Source: Streptomyces sp. 11x1
GTDB taxonomy: Bacteria; Actinomycetota; Actinomycetes; Streptomycetales; Streptomycetaceae
NCBI RefSeq assembly: GCF_032598905.1
Contig: NZ_CP122458.1
Span: 5,047,001 to 5,111,000 of the forward strand
Direction: 5' to 3'
DNA: 64,000 nt
Part shown: positions 1 through 9,737 of the stretch, one piece after another
How the letters are laid out: the number at the start of each line of letters is the position of its first letter
Position numbering within the stretch: position 1 is the stretch's first letter
Made by a program: the position numbers and the translations under genes
The notes under the pieces: model-generated
The model's database searches: none
What the model was told of the DNA's origin: nothing
Seen by the model: the letters and a program-made list of their open reading frames with translations, nothing else

Positions 1-2
1 CT

Positions 3-3000
3 CTCCCCGCGAACGGCACCTACCTGATCACCGGTGGCGCGGGCGGCCTGGGCTCCGCGCTCGCCCGCGACCTCGCGGAACGCGGCACGCCCACGCTCGT
101 GCTGACCGGCCGTACCGTCACCCCGCCCCGCACCCTGCTGGGCGAGCTCCGCGCGCTCGGCGCCCTCGCCCGCTACCAGGCGGCCGACGTCACCGACGCC
201 GACGCGGTCGACGACCTCGTGGCCGGTCTGCCGCCCCTGGACGCCGTGTTCCACGCGGCGGGCACGGCTCGCCCAGGCAGCCTGCGGGGCAAGCCGGACG
301 ACGAGATCGAGGCCGTACTCGCCACGAAGGTGAGCGGGACGAGGCTGCTGGCCGAGGCGCTGCGGCGGCACGGCCAGAAGGGCGCCGTGTGCGTCGCCTT
401 CTCGTCCGTCTCGGCCGTACTGCCCGGCCTGGCCGGCGCCCTCGGTGACTACGCCGCCGCGAACTCCTTCCTGGACGCCTTCGCCACCGCCGAACGCGCC
501 GCCGGGCGCCCCTGGCAGAGCATCGCGTTCGGCCCGGTCGCCAACGCGGGAATGGCGAGCGGAACGCACACGGCGCTCACACCACTCACCACCCCGGCAG
601 CCCTGACGGCCCTCCACAAGGCCCTCACCCTCGACACGCCCCACGTCCTGATCACAGCAACGGACACCTCGATCCCGGCGATTGCCGCGAGCGGGATGGA
701 GGCCGCAGGCCCCATAGGGGCGCGGGGAACTGCGCGACCAGCCACAACCCACCCGCAGCCGCCGACAACCAGCTCCCCGCGAGCTCTCAGGCGCCCACCC
801 ACCCCGACCCCAGCCCCCACGCCCACGCCCACGCAAATAGCCACCGTCATACGCCGCCTCCTCGCCGACGCCCTGCACCGCCCCCCACAGGACATCGGCG
901 ACGACGAACCGTTCCTCACCCTCGGCCTCGATTCCCTCAGCGCCGTAGATCTCGCCCGCCGCCTCGAACGCCAACTGGACCGCCCTCTCCCCGCCACCCT
1001 CCTCTTCGAACACCGCACCATCGCCGAACTGGCCACCCACCTGGCCACCACCCCGCCGACTCCGACCCCGACCCCGGCCCCCCAGCCGGTGCCCCAACCC
1101 GCACCCCCGACCAACCCACCTCTCACCACCCCCCTCCCCCTCACGCCTCTCCAACTCGCCTTCCACACCACCGAAACCCTCCACGAGGGCATCACCGCCT
1201 ACGGCTACGTACGGCAGCGCATCACCGGCCCTCTCGACACCACCCTCCTCGGCCGGGCCCTGGCCCACCTCTCCGCCCGCCACCCCATGCTGCGACTGCG
1301 GATCACCGACGACGGAGCCGCACGCCCGAGCCAGTACGCCGCCCCCGCGGGCCCCACCGACACGGCCCCGCGCTGGTACGAGATCCAGGCCCCCCACCCG
1401 CACGGCCACCCCCACGACCTACGACAGCTCGAACACGCCCTCTGCAACCGCCCGTTCGACCTGCGGACGGAGGACCCGGTACGAGCCGTCCTCGTCCACG
1501 ACCGGGACGACGCACACCTCGCCCACCTGCTCCTGGTCGTCCACCACGCCGCGGCCGACGGCTTCAGCCTCAAGCTCATGGCCGAGGAACTCTGGTCGCT
1601 CTACACGGCGTTGACGCGCGGAGAACAGACACCCCACCTACCCTCACCCCGGGCCGAGTTCACCGACTACGCCGCCATCCTGACCGCCGAACGCCAGTCC
1701 CCGGCGCACACGGAGGACCTCGCCCACTGGCGCGCGCGCCTGGCGGAACACCCGGCCTCCCTCACCTCCCCCTTCTCCCTCCCCTACGACGGAGACCCCG
1801 AGGCACCCCCGGCCCCGCCCCTCACCCACCACCGCACCGACATCGACGAGGAGTTGACCGCCGCGCTCCGGGAGACGGCCGCGCGGCACGATGTGTCGCT
1901 GTTCCACCTGATGCTGGCGGTGTACGGCCGTTGTCTGGCCCGGTGGAGCGGACGCCGCACCGTCGCCGTCAACGTGGCACGGGCGCGACGGGAGGCGCCG
2001 ATCGCCGGCATCGACCGTCTGGTGGGGCCGCTGGCCGACACCCTCCCGGTGTTCGTGGACATCGACCCCGTCGAACCGGTCATCGCGCTCGCCGACCGGT
2101 TGCGCCGGAGCTGGCGGGAGGCCGAGGCCCACGCGACCCTGAGCAGCACGGACTTCGCCCGACTGCTGTCCGAGGTGCGCCCCACCACGGGTCCGGCCCC
2201 GCGCACCGCGGCCGAGGCGGGCTTCAGCTTCGCCCGCTTCCCGGTGGTCCACGGCCCCGACTGGCCCGTCACCGTCACCCCCACGGCCGCGGCCACCGCC
2301 TCCGCCGCCACCCGCCTCGGCCTCCTGTGCTGGGAGGCCGACGCAGCGCTGCGCCTGTCGTGGAACCATCCGGCCCACCTGTTCCGCCCCGAGACCGTAC
2401 GACGCCTCGCCGACGACTACGTCGCAGAACTACGGGCCGCCACCACAGTACTCCCCACCCCAGCGCCCTCCCCCACGGAACTCCCCACCCCAGCACGTCC
2501 CACCCCAGCACTCCCGGACGCGGCCGGCACAGGTCACGGTGGCGGCATCGTGGACCGTCTCCGCGCCCAGTTCCGCGCCACCCCTCGGTCCGTGGCCGTG
2601 CGGGCCGCCGACGGCGGGACCACCCTCACCTACGCCGCCCTCGACGCCGCCTCCGCAACCCTCACCACCCGCCTGCGCGCGCAGGGCGTACGCCCCGGCG
2701 ACCTGGTCGGACTCCTCACGGAACCGGGTGGCACGTCCACGGTCACCGGAGTCGTCGGCATCCTGCGGGCGGGCGCCGGCTGGGTACCACTGGACGCCAC
2801 CCACCCCGCCGCACGGCACCGGGACCAGCTCTCCCGTACGGGAGTCCGCGTACTGGTCTGCGACCCGGCGACCCACGAAACGGCCACCACCCTGGACGAA
2901 GTCACCCTCGTCCCCGTACCCGTACCCACCCCCGCCACCGACCCCGAACCCGACCCCGCTTCCGACGCCCCCTCCTTCCCCTCCCCCGACGCCATCGCCT

Positions 3001-6000
3001 ACGTCATCTTCACCTCGGGCTCGACGGGCCGCCCCAAGGCCGTGCCCATCACCCACCGGTCGATGACGAACTACCTCGACTGGTCTCTGACGACCTTCGG
3101 CTACGGCCCCGGCGACCGGCTCGCCCAGACCGCGTCGGCCTGTTTCGACGCCTCCGTACGGCAGTTGCTGGCACCCCTGCTGGTCGGCGCCACCGTGCAC
3201 ACCCTCTCCCGCGACCTGCTGCGCGACCCCGAGGCACTGCTCGACCGTGTCGTGGCCGACCGGATCACGGTGTGGAGCTCGGTCCCCACCCTGTGGGAAC
3301 GCCTGCTCACCGCCGCCGAGGAACACGCCCGCCGGAACGACGGCACAGCCCCGGACCTCTCCGCCCTGCGCTGGGTCCACGTGGGAGGCGAGGCCCTGCC
3401 CGCCGCCCACGTACGCCGCTGGTTCGACCTCCTGGACACCGCTGACGTCACCCGTGCCGGCACTCGCCCCCGCGCCCACCGGATCGCCAACCTCTACGGC
3501 CCCACCGAAACCACCATCAACGCCACCTGCCACATCATCGACACCCGCCCGGCGGACGACGTCCGCCACCTCCCCATCGGCCGCCCCATCGCCGGTACGG
3601 AACTGACCGTCGTCGGTGAGGACGGCCACGCGTGCGTCACCGGCGAACCCGGTGAACTCCTCATCGCCGGCACCGGCCTCACCCCCGGATACCTGGGCGA
3701 CCCCCACCTCACCGCCGCCGCCTTCACCGAACGGGACGGCCGCCGCTGGTACCGCAGCGGCGACCGCGTCCGTCGTACGGCCGACGGGGTGCTGGAGTTC
3801 CTGGGCCGACTCGACGACCAGGTCAAGGTCAGGGGCCACCGCGTGGAACTCGGCGAGATCGAGGCCGCCCTGCTCACCCACCCGGGTGTCTCCCGCGCGG
3901 CCGTACTGCTGCGCGAAGGCCGCCTGGAGGCGTACGTGGAGCCGAGGACCACCGCCACCCTCGACCCCCGCGAGGTGCGCGGCTTCCTCTCCCGCACCCT
4001 CCCCCCGTACATGCTCCCCGCCCGCATCCACTCCCTCCCGGCGCTCCCGCTGACAGGCACGGGCAAGATCGACCGCAACCGCCTGGCTCCCCGCAGCGAG
4101 AACACGCTCCCCGACGCCCGGCGCACACCGCCCGCGACGCCCACCGAGCGGCTGCTGGCACGCATCTGGTCCGAGCTGCTGGAGACAACGGCGTCCGAGA
4201 TCAGCCGCGAGGACGACTTCTTCACCCTCGGCGGCGACTCCATCACCGTGCTGGAACTGTTCTCGCGCATCCGCCGCGAACGCCCCGCGCTGCCACGCCC
4301 GACCGCCCTCTACACCCACCGCACGCTTTCGGCCCTGGCCACAGCCATCGACACCCTCGCGACCACCGACACCACCGCACCGCCCGAGGGCCCCGCCCCC
4401 TCCATTTCCACCCCGACCCTCTCCCCCTCCCCTTCCACCTCCTCCCCCCTCGCGCCCTACCCCCTCACGCCCTCCCAACAGGGCTTCCTCCTCGCCGACG
4501 CCCTCGCGTCCGGCTCCGGCGCCGCCCCCGGCCCCAACCCCGCCTGGCTGGCCCGCTTCCGTATCCACGGCGCCCTGGACCCGGACCTGTTCCAACGGGC
4601 CGTCGACGTCCTCATGGCCCGGCACCCCATGCTCCGCACGGTGTTCCCGGCCGGTGCGCGCCCACCCGTGCAGCAGGAACTCCCCGCCTCGCTACGGCTT
4701 CCCGTCGAGACGGAGACCCTGGTCCATCCCGACCTGCTGGAGGAACGGACGGCGGAGGAGGCGAGCCGCCGCTTCGAACCCTGGGCCTGGCCCCTGGTGC
4801 GGCTGCGTCTCTTCACGGTCGCGCCGGAGGAACACGTCCTCCTCGTCCACGCCCACCACCTCATCGGCGACGGCTACAGCGCGGCCCTCCTCACCCGCGA
4901 ACTCCTCACCGTGTACGGCCGTTTCGAGCGCGGCCTCCCCCACAGCCTGGAGCCCCTCGCCTCCACCTTCCGCGACCACGTCCTCCGCCGAACCCCACCG
5001 GAACCGGCACCCACCCCGGGCCCGGCACCAACACCGGCACCGGTACCGGCACCTGCAGCGGACCCGTCGTCCGACGACTACCGCGCCCGCCACCACGCCC
5101 CCTACACCCCACCCGTACTGCGCGCCCGCCCCGACGGGAGCACCCCCGCCTTCCACACCACCACCGTCGCCCTCGACGCCGACCGCACCCGGGCCCTGCG
5201 CCACCTCGCCCGGACGGCGGGCACCACGCTCCACGCCCCCGTCCTCACCGCGTACTACCGCGCCCTCACCACCCTCACCGGCCGCCGCGACCTGGTCCTC
5301 GGCCTGGCTGTCACCGGCAGGGACGGGACCACGGACGACGCCCACCGCGTCTTCGGCCCGTTCGCCGAGGCGGTGGCGCTGCGCCCGGTGGCACCGTACG
5401 ACGACGCCCACCCCGTCCCGGGCTTCGACGAGGACCTTCGCCGGATCACCGCCGAGACGCTCGCGGCCCGCGCCACCGGTCCCCTGGACCTCCGTACGCC
5501 CCAAGGACTGCCCCGTACCGCCCAGTTCTTCTTCACGTTCCTGGACTTCAGCTCCCTCGGCGCACCGCCCGACACCACGCTGTCGCTCCGGGCCGACGAC
5601 AGCGACACCGAACTCGCGCCTCCGCCGGTGGGCACCGATGTCTTCCTGGCCGTACGCCCCTCCCCGGACGGCGAAGGTCTGAGCATCACGGCGCGCGCGT
5701 CGTCGAAGGCCGTGACCTCCGACGAACTCGCCCGCTTCACAGGGGTGTTGATGGGAGAACTGGAAGAATCCGGCCACCGCGACAACGCCCTGGACGCGGC
5801 CCTCATCGGCTACCTCCCGACCCCGCACCAACTGGCCGCCTTCGCCGGGCTCCCGGCGCACGCGGTCCCCAGCCGTGAACAGCTCCGCGCCCTCCTCTTC
5901 CCGGACGGCCGCCCCCGAGTCCTGGAGAGCGTCACCACCCCCCTCGGCAGATCCGGCTTCGTCTCCCTCCCCCTGTTCGCGGACGAACTGACCGCCCCGA

Positions 6001-7094
6001 CCATGCCCACCACCCCGACTCCCCCGACCGCCCCGAGCACCCTGTCCGCCCTGACCGCCCGCGCCGTGGACCACGCCGCGTCCCTCGGCGCCCGCTGCGT
6101 CTCCCTGGCCGGCATGATCCCGTCCCTCACCGGCTACGGCTACGACGTCCTCCGCGAACTCCCGGCCACACCCCCGACCGCACCCACCACACCCACCGCA
6201 CCCACCGCCCCGACCACCCTCACCACCGGCCACGCGGCCACCACCGTCGCCGTGGTGAAGACCGTCCACGCCGCCCTGCGGGCGACCGACCGCGACCTGG
6301 CCGACCTGACCCTCGCCGTCGTCGGCCTCGGTTCCATCGGCACGTCGTCCCTGCGTCTGCTGCTCTCCCTCAGCCCCCACCCACCGGCCCGCATCCTGCT
6401 CTGCGACGTCCCCGGCAGCGCCCCCCGCCTCCACCACCTGGCGGCGGAGCTGTCGGCGGACCACCCCACGACGGCCCTACAGGTCGTCGTGTCCACCGAC
6501 CCCCGGGCCCTGCCCGCCGAGGTCCACGAGACGTCCGACCTGATCGTCACGGCGGTCAGCGGCGGCCCGACGGCCCTGCTGGACGTGGACCGGCTGCGCC
6601 CCGGCACGATCGTCGTGGACGACTCCTTCCCGCACTGTTTCGACACCACGCGGGCCCTGGAGCGCATGAGGCGCGACCAGGACGTACTGATCGTGGGAGG
6701 CGGCCTGCTGGCCCTGGACTCCACCGAGACCCACCTGTCACCGGACCTCCCGGCCGCCGCCCTCACCGGCCACGCCACCGCCCGCACCCAGCACCACCTG
6801 GCGGTCCACCTCCCCGGCACCCTCGCCTCCTGCCGACTGGAGTCCCTCCTGCACGCCCACCTCACCCGCCCCGGACCCGGCGCCGCCCCGGACCCCCGTA
6901 CGACGCTCCCCTTGATCCACGGCCTCGTCGACCTCCCCCGCGCCCTCGCCCACTGGCACGCCGCCGAGGCCGCCGGAGTCCGGGCGGCGCCCCTCCACCT
7001 CCTCGACCACACGATCCCGCCGGAGACCCTGAACGCCCTGCGCGCCCTGCACACCCTCAGCACCCCGAGCCGATCAGCCGAGGACGTGCCGTAG
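3..7094 (+). CDS. Hybrid PKS/NRPS megasynthase, 3' part: KR-ACP-C-A-PCP-C-acyl-ACP-reductase-like
   Basis: The gene enters from the left edge already open (frame from nt 3), so its 5' modules are missing. Domains by nucleotide: ketoreductase to ~590 (TGGAGGLG at the edge, YAAAN motif); ACP ~835-1050 (LGLDSL, serine codon 933); condensation domain ~1110-2450 (HHAAADG at 1542-1562); adenylation ~2545-4080 (TSGSTGRPK after 3000, YGPTETT, GTGKIDRN); PCP ~4130-4330 (LGGDSI, serine codon 4239); second condensation domain ~4455-5790 (HHLIGDG at 4854). The C-terminal ~430 residues (from ~5800) are collinear with recalled cyanobacterial acyl-ACP reductase: LIGYLP start, LTTGHAATT, GLGSIG nucleotide site at 6324-6341, and a cysteine codon at 6831 where that family has its acyl-accepting Cys. 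Hand alignment to GrsA gives the A-domain code D-A-R-S-V-V-L-I-N-K, from which I predict no substrate. The linkers are Pro/Thr-rich. The gene overlaps the next, convergent gene by 21 nt. Confidence 0.93.
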   Translation, partial: LPANGTYLITGGAGGLGSALARDLAERGTPTLVLTGRTVTPPRTLLGELRALGALARYQAADVTDADAVDDLVAGLPPLDAVFHAAGTARPGSLRGKPDDEIEAVLATKVSGTRLLAEALRRHGQKGAVCVAFSSVSAVLPGLAGALGDYAAANSFLDAFATAERAAGRPWQSIAFGPVANAGMASGTHTALTPLTTPAALTALHKALTLDTPHVLITATDTSIPAIAASGMEAAGPIGARGTARPATTHPQPPTTSSPRALRRPPTPTPAPTPTPTQIATVIRRLLADALHRPPQDIGDDEPFLTLGLDSLSAVDLARRLERQLDRPLPATLLFEHRTIAELATHLATTPPTPTPTPAPQPVPQPAPPTNPPLTTPLPLTPLQLAFHTTETLHEGITAYGYVRQRITGPLDTTLLGRALAHLSARHPMLRLRITDDGAARPSQYAAPAGPTDTAPRWYEIQAPHPHGHPHDLRQLEHALCNRPFDLRTEDPVRAVLVHDRDDAHLAHLLLVVHHAAADGFSLKLMAEELWSLYTALTRGEQTPHLPSPRAEFTDYAAILTAERQSPAHTEDLAHWRARLAEHPASLTSPFSLPYDGDPEAPPAPPLTHHRTDIDEELTAALRETAARHDVSLFHLMLAVYGRCLARWSGRRTVAVNVARARREAPIAGIDRLVGPLADTLPVFVDIDPVEPVIALADRLRRSWREAEAHATLSSTDFARLLSEVRPTTGPAPRTAAEAGFSFARFPVVHGPDWPVTVTPTAAATASAATRLGLLCWEADAALRLSWNHPAHLFRPETVRRLADDYVAELRAATTVLPTPAPSPTELPTPARPTPALPDAAGTGHGGGIVDRLRAQFRATPRSVAVRAADGGTTLTYAALDAASATLTTRLRAQGVRPGDLVGLLTEPGGTSTVTGVVGILRAGAGWVPLDATHPAARHRDQLSRTGVRVLVCDPATHETATTLDEVTLVPVPVPTPATDPEPDPASDAPSFPSPDAIAYVIFTSGSTGRPKAVPITHRSMTNYLDWSLTTFGYGPGDRLAQTASACFDASVRQLLAPLLVGATVHTLSRDLLRDPEALLDRVVADRITVWSSVPTLWERLLTAAEEHARRNDGTAPDLSALRWVHVGGEALPAAHVRRWFDLLDTADVTRAGTRPRAHRIANLYGPTETTINATCHIIDTRPADDVRHLPIGRPIAGTELTVVGEDGHACVTGEPGELLIAGTGLTPGYLGDPHLTAAAFTERDGRRWYRSGDRVRRTADGVLEFLGRLDDQVKVRGHRVELGEIEAALLTHPGVSRAAVLLREGRLEAYVEPRTTATLDPREVRGFLSRTLPPYMLPARIHSLPALPLTGTGKIDRNRLAPRSENTLPDARRTPPATPTERLLARIWSELLETTASEISREDDFFTLGGDSITVLELFSRIRRERPALPRPTALYTHRTLSALATAIDTLATTDTTAPPEGPAPSISTPTLSPSPSTSSPLAPYPLTPSQQGFLLADALASGSGAAPGPNPAWLARFRIHGALDPDLFQRAVDVLMARHPMLRTVFPAGARPPVQQELPASLRLPVETETLVHPDLLEERTAEEASRRFEPWAWPLVRLRLFTVAPEEHVLLVHAHHLIGDGYSAALLTRELLTVYGRFERGLPHSLEPLASTFRDHVLRRTPPEPAPTPGPAPTPAPVPAPAADPSSDDYRARHHAPYTPPVLRARPDGSTPAFHTTTVALDADRTRALRHLARTAGTTLHAPVLTAYYRALTTLTGRRDLVLGLAVTGRDGTTDDAHRVFGPFAEAVALRPVAPYDDAHPVPGFDEDLRRITAETLAARATGPLDLRTPQGLPRTAQFFFTFLDFSSLGAPPDTTLSLRADDSDTELAPPPVGTDVFLAVRPSPDGEGLSITARASSKAVTSDELARFTGVLMGELEESGHRDNALDAALIGYLPTPHQLAAFAGLPAHAVPSREQLRALLFPDGRPRVLESVTTPLGRSGFVSLPLFADELTAPTMPTTPTPPTAPSTLSALTARAVDHAASLGARCVSLAGMIPSLTGYGYDVLRELPATPPTAPTTPTAPTAPTTLTTGHAATTVAVVKTVHAALRATDRDLADLTLAVVGLGSIGTSSLRLLLSLSPHPPARILLCDVPGSAPRLHHLAAELSADHPTTALQVVVSTDPRALPAEVHETSDLIVTAVSGGPTALLDVDRLRPGTIVVDDSFPHCFDTTRALERMRRDQDVLIVGGGLLALDSTETHLSPDLPAAALTGHATARTQHHLAVHLPGTLASCRLESLLHAHLTRPGPGAAPDPRTTLPLIHGLVDLPRALAHWHAAEAAGVRAAPLHLLDHTIPPETLNALRALHTLSTPSRSAEDVP

Positions 7095-7805
7095 ATAGGC
7101 CGTCGGGTCGGCGAGGTAGCGGCGCCAGTGGTCGACCAGGGCCAGTTCGTCCCAAGGGACGCGGCGCATGCCGTGGTCGCCGACCTCGATGATGTCCGCG
7201 CCGGGGAGCGCGGTCAGCAGCGGGGAGTGGGTGGCGCAGATGACCTGCCCGCCGTTCTTCACCAACTGGTCGATGTGGCCGATGAGTTCGAGGCAGGAAG
7301 TGAACGACAGCGCAGCCTCGGGCTCGTCCAACACATACAGGCCGGGCTGGAGGAACTTCCCCCGGAACGCGGCGAGGAAGCCCTCGCCGTGGCTGACCGA
7401 GTCAGGGGCGAAGCCTTCCCGGTCCAGCGCGTCGAGCGCCGTCTCCGCGCGCAGGAAGAAGCCCTTGCGCGCGCTCCAGCTGCCGAGCATGCGGCGGCCG
7501 CGCGGGGTGGCGTCGAAGCGGACCCGTTCGCCGAGCACGGACTTCGGGCGGTGGGAGGCGTAGCGCCAGTCGTGGGAGCCGCCCCAGGAGTCCAGGCCGA
7601 AGCCCTCGGCGAGGGCCTCGACGAGGGTCGACTTCCCGGAGCCGTTCTCCCCGACCAGGAAGGTCACCGGCGCGGTGAAGCGCAGACCGTCCGCCAGGAG
7701 TCCGCGCACACAGGGCACCGACCAGGGCCATTCCCCGTGGTCCGCTCCTGCCCCACCCAGCTCGTCGCTCGACTCCAGATGTGCGTACGCACGTTCGATA
7801 ATCAC
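7074..7805 (-). CDS. AAA/ABC-type predicted ATPase (SMC-like, stand-alone)
   Basis: A 243-residue soluble NTPase. The P-loop reads GENGSGKST and the Walker B region is LYVLDEPEAAL, followed by a CATHSP stretch, as in the AAA_23/RecF-like ATPases that often act in DNA repair or phage-response modules. I chose the GTG at 7803-7805 because GGGAGA lies just upstream of it; a 31-residue upstream extension has no family character. The gene converges on the megasynthase, overlaps its end by 21 nt and has no obvious operon partner. Its substrate and partner are unknown. The ATPase call is firm; any role in defence or repair would be a guess. Confidence 0.8.
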   Translation of the reverse strand: MIIERAYAHLESSDELGGAGADHGEWPWSVPCVRGLLADGLRFTAPVTFLVGENGSGKSTLVEALAEGFGLDSWGGSHDWRYASHRPKSVLGERVRFDATPRGRRMLGSWSARKGFFLRAETALDALDREGFAPDSVSHGEGFLAAFRGKFLQPGLYVLDEPEAALSFTSCLELIGHIDQLVKNGGQVICATHSPLLTALPGADIIEVGDHGMRRVPWDELALVDHWRRYLADPTAYLRHVLG

Positions 7806-7857
7806 CGCCCGAGTCTCCCACGGGGGGCGCGGAACATCCCGGAAGACGGCCGCCACG

Positions 7858-7907
7858 CACGACGAAACCCCCAGTCCCGGGTGGGCCTGGGGGTTCATGC
7901 CGTCGTG
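7858..7907 (-). terminator. Hairpin terminator downstream of the lysyl-oxidase-like gene
   Basis: The stem AACCCCCAG (7866-7874) pairs perfectly with CTGGGGGTT (7887-7895) across a 12-nt loop. It is extended by CACGACG (7858-7864) pairing with CGTCGTG (7901-7907). It lies just 3' of the minus-strand gene ending at 7947. There is no strong U-run, as is usual for actinobacteria. Confidence 0.65.
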
Positions 7908-7946
7908 GACCGAACAACCGCCGTTACTCGGCGTCGACAGCCGCTG

Positions 7947-9737
7947 TCACTTGGTGTCGATCAGGCCGTGCGGCGGGACCTGGACCGTGCGGGCGCCCTC
8001 GGTGCCGCCGAGGATCACCTTGCGCAGGGCGATGTTGTTCTTGTGGTTGGCCTCCTGGAGACGGTTCTCCGGGTTGGCGATGACCTGGATGTAGTACGTG
8101 CCGTTCGGCAGGTCCGTGATGTCGAAGGACTGGCCGGGACGGTACTGGGTGTACGTGTCGCCGGAGCCGACGTCCAGGACCTCACGGACGTTGATGGCGT
8201 CCTCGGAGCCGCACGCGGTGGACAGGTCGGTGTTCTCCGGGTGCCAGTTGGCGTTCTTCACCGTGTAGTCGATGGCGTCGGTGTTGGCCAGGCAGAACGC
8301 CTCCTTGCCGGAGCGCACCTCCTTGGTCTGGTCCGCGCTGAGCAGGCGGTAGCTGGCGAAGTCCGTGAAGTGCCAGTGCTCGTGTCCCTCGCGCGGGTCC
8401 CACTCCATGGTGCCGGCGGGCGCGTAGCCGACCTGCTTGCCCTTGGCGTCGTAGAAGTACTGGTACGAGTCCATCAGGTCCGCACCCGGCTTGCGGAAGC
8501 CGTCGACGACGAGGGGCGCGGGGCCGGCGTTCCAGACGTTGGCGCTGAAGGCCAGGTAGTCCTTGCCGGGTGCGTCGCCGTCCTCGCCGTCGGTGATGGC
8601 GATGTCCCAGGCGGGCAGCGACCGCAGGTCGGGCTTGGGGATGTTCGCCGGGGCACCCGCCTTGCCGGTGGGACGCTTGGGCGCGGCCTGCAGCGCGGGC
8701 GCGATGCGGGAGCCGTCGGTGTGGCCCTTGCCGTCGCCCAGGTGCTTCGCCAGGCCCCGGTCGACCAGGGCATAGGGGAGCTCGGGCGGCGCCGGCACGT
8801 CGGCGCCGCGCGGGCCGTAGTGGTGGTTGTCCGGGGCGGACCGCGTGTCGTGGCCGGAGCCGTGACCCGATCCGTGACCGCCGTGCGAGGACTTCGACGG
8901 GGCCATGCCGACACCGCCGCCCTCGCCGCCCTCCTCGGAGCGCTCCTCGCGCACCGTCACCTTGATGGTCGGCCGGTCGTTGGGGATGCCGAACGCGTCA
9001 CGGTACTTCTTCGCGACCCCGACCTGGGCGGTGTACTCACCGGCCGGCAGGTCCACTGTTCTGTCGTAGTTCCAGCTGGTGGTGTTGGTGGCCCAGCCCT
9101 TCTCGACGCCCCACACCGAGCCCAGTGTCCACGGGTTGGTGGAACAGCTCTGCGGATAGTGGTTGGTGGAGGGGGCGTCCGGACGGATCCGGCCCGAGGC
9201 GTTGTTCGGGCAGAAGGTGCCCTTGGTCTTCACGACCTCCTCCCCGGCCGCGTTCTTGACCGACATCTCCAGGAAGCCCGTCAGCCCGGAGAAGTCGTCG
9301 ACGAGCCCCTTCGGGAGCGTCTTCGTCGTGGTCTTCTTGCCGTCGCGCAGGATCTGCTTGGCGACGATCGGGTCCTTGTAGGACTTCCGCGTCACCTTGA
9401 ATTCCAGGGGCGCGTTGTCGACCGAGATGTACGTCCCGAGCTGCAGTTGGACGCCGTTGTCCCACTCGTAGCGGGTCAGCGTCACGGATTTCGACGCGGC
9501 GATCAGCTTGAGCTGCGGCTTCCCGGGCTTCGCGGCGGGCGCGGCACCGGCGCCGGGGGCCGCCCCGGCCACGGCGGCGACGACGGTGAGCGACGCCAGG
9601 GCGGCGAGGCCCGGGCGCTTCAGGCGACGGCGGCGGCCCTGACCGCCGGTCGGGACGGTCGAGTCCGCGGCAGCGGTCGCACCGGTCGGGTCGGTCGGGT
9701 CGGTCGGGCTGGAGGGGCTGGTCATCTGGCTGGTCAT
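7947..9737 (-). CDS. Secreted lysyl-oxidase family copper protein
   Basis: A 596-residue exported protein. The start ATG (9735-9737) has AGGA just upstream and begins MTSQMTSPSS; an arginine-rich stretch and a hydrophobic AALASLTVVAAVAG-type segment give a long signal sequence. The C-terminal ~220 residues carry the lysyl oxidase copper-binding signature GHEHWHF, with H452, H454 and H456, in the context WDPREGHEHWHF. Eukaryotic lysyl oxidases use Cu and a lysyl-tyrosyl quinone to oxidise lysine side chains or amines; actinobacteria have secreted homologues. The N-terminal half looks like beta-sandwich domains. The middle has an acidic/Gly run and a His/Gly-rich stretch (HGGHGSGHGSGH) that could also bind metal. 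Amine oxidase activity is inferred from the family. The gene is divergent from the zinc-ribbon gene. Confidence 0.85.
   Translation of the reverse strand: MTSQMTSPSSPTDPTDPTGATAAADSTVPTGGQGRRRRLKRPGLAALASLTVVAAVAGAAPGAGAAPAAKPGKPQLKLIAASKSVTLTRYEWDNGVQLQLGTYISVDNAPLEFKVTRKSYKDPIVAKQILRDGKKTTTKTLPKGLVDDFSGLTGFLEMSVKNAAGEEVVKTKGTFCPNNASGRIRPDAPSTNHYPQSCSTNPWTLGSVWGVEKGWATNTTSWNYDRTVDLPAGEYTAQVGVAKKYRDAFGIPNDRPTIKVTVREERSEEGGEGGGVGMAPSKSSHGGHGSGHGSGHDTRSAPDNHHYGPRGADVPAPPELPYALVDRGLAKHLGDGKGHTDGSRIAPALQAAPKRPTGKAGAPANIPKPDLRSLPAWDIAITDGEDGDAPGKDYLAFSANVWNAGPAPLVVDGFRKPGADLMDSYQYFYDAKGKQVGYAPAGTMEWDPREGHEHWHFTDFASYRLLSADQTKEVRSGKEAFCLANTDAIDYTVKNANWHPENTDLSTACGSEDAINVREVLDVGSGDTYTQYRPGQSFDITDLPNGTYYIQVIANPENRLQEANHKNNIALRKVILGGTEGARTVQVPPHGLIDTK

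Noticed and set aside
2430..4625. 731-codon minus-strand open frame inside the megasynthase
   Set aside because: It is antisense to the A-PCP domains and consists of Gly/Val/Glu low complexity.
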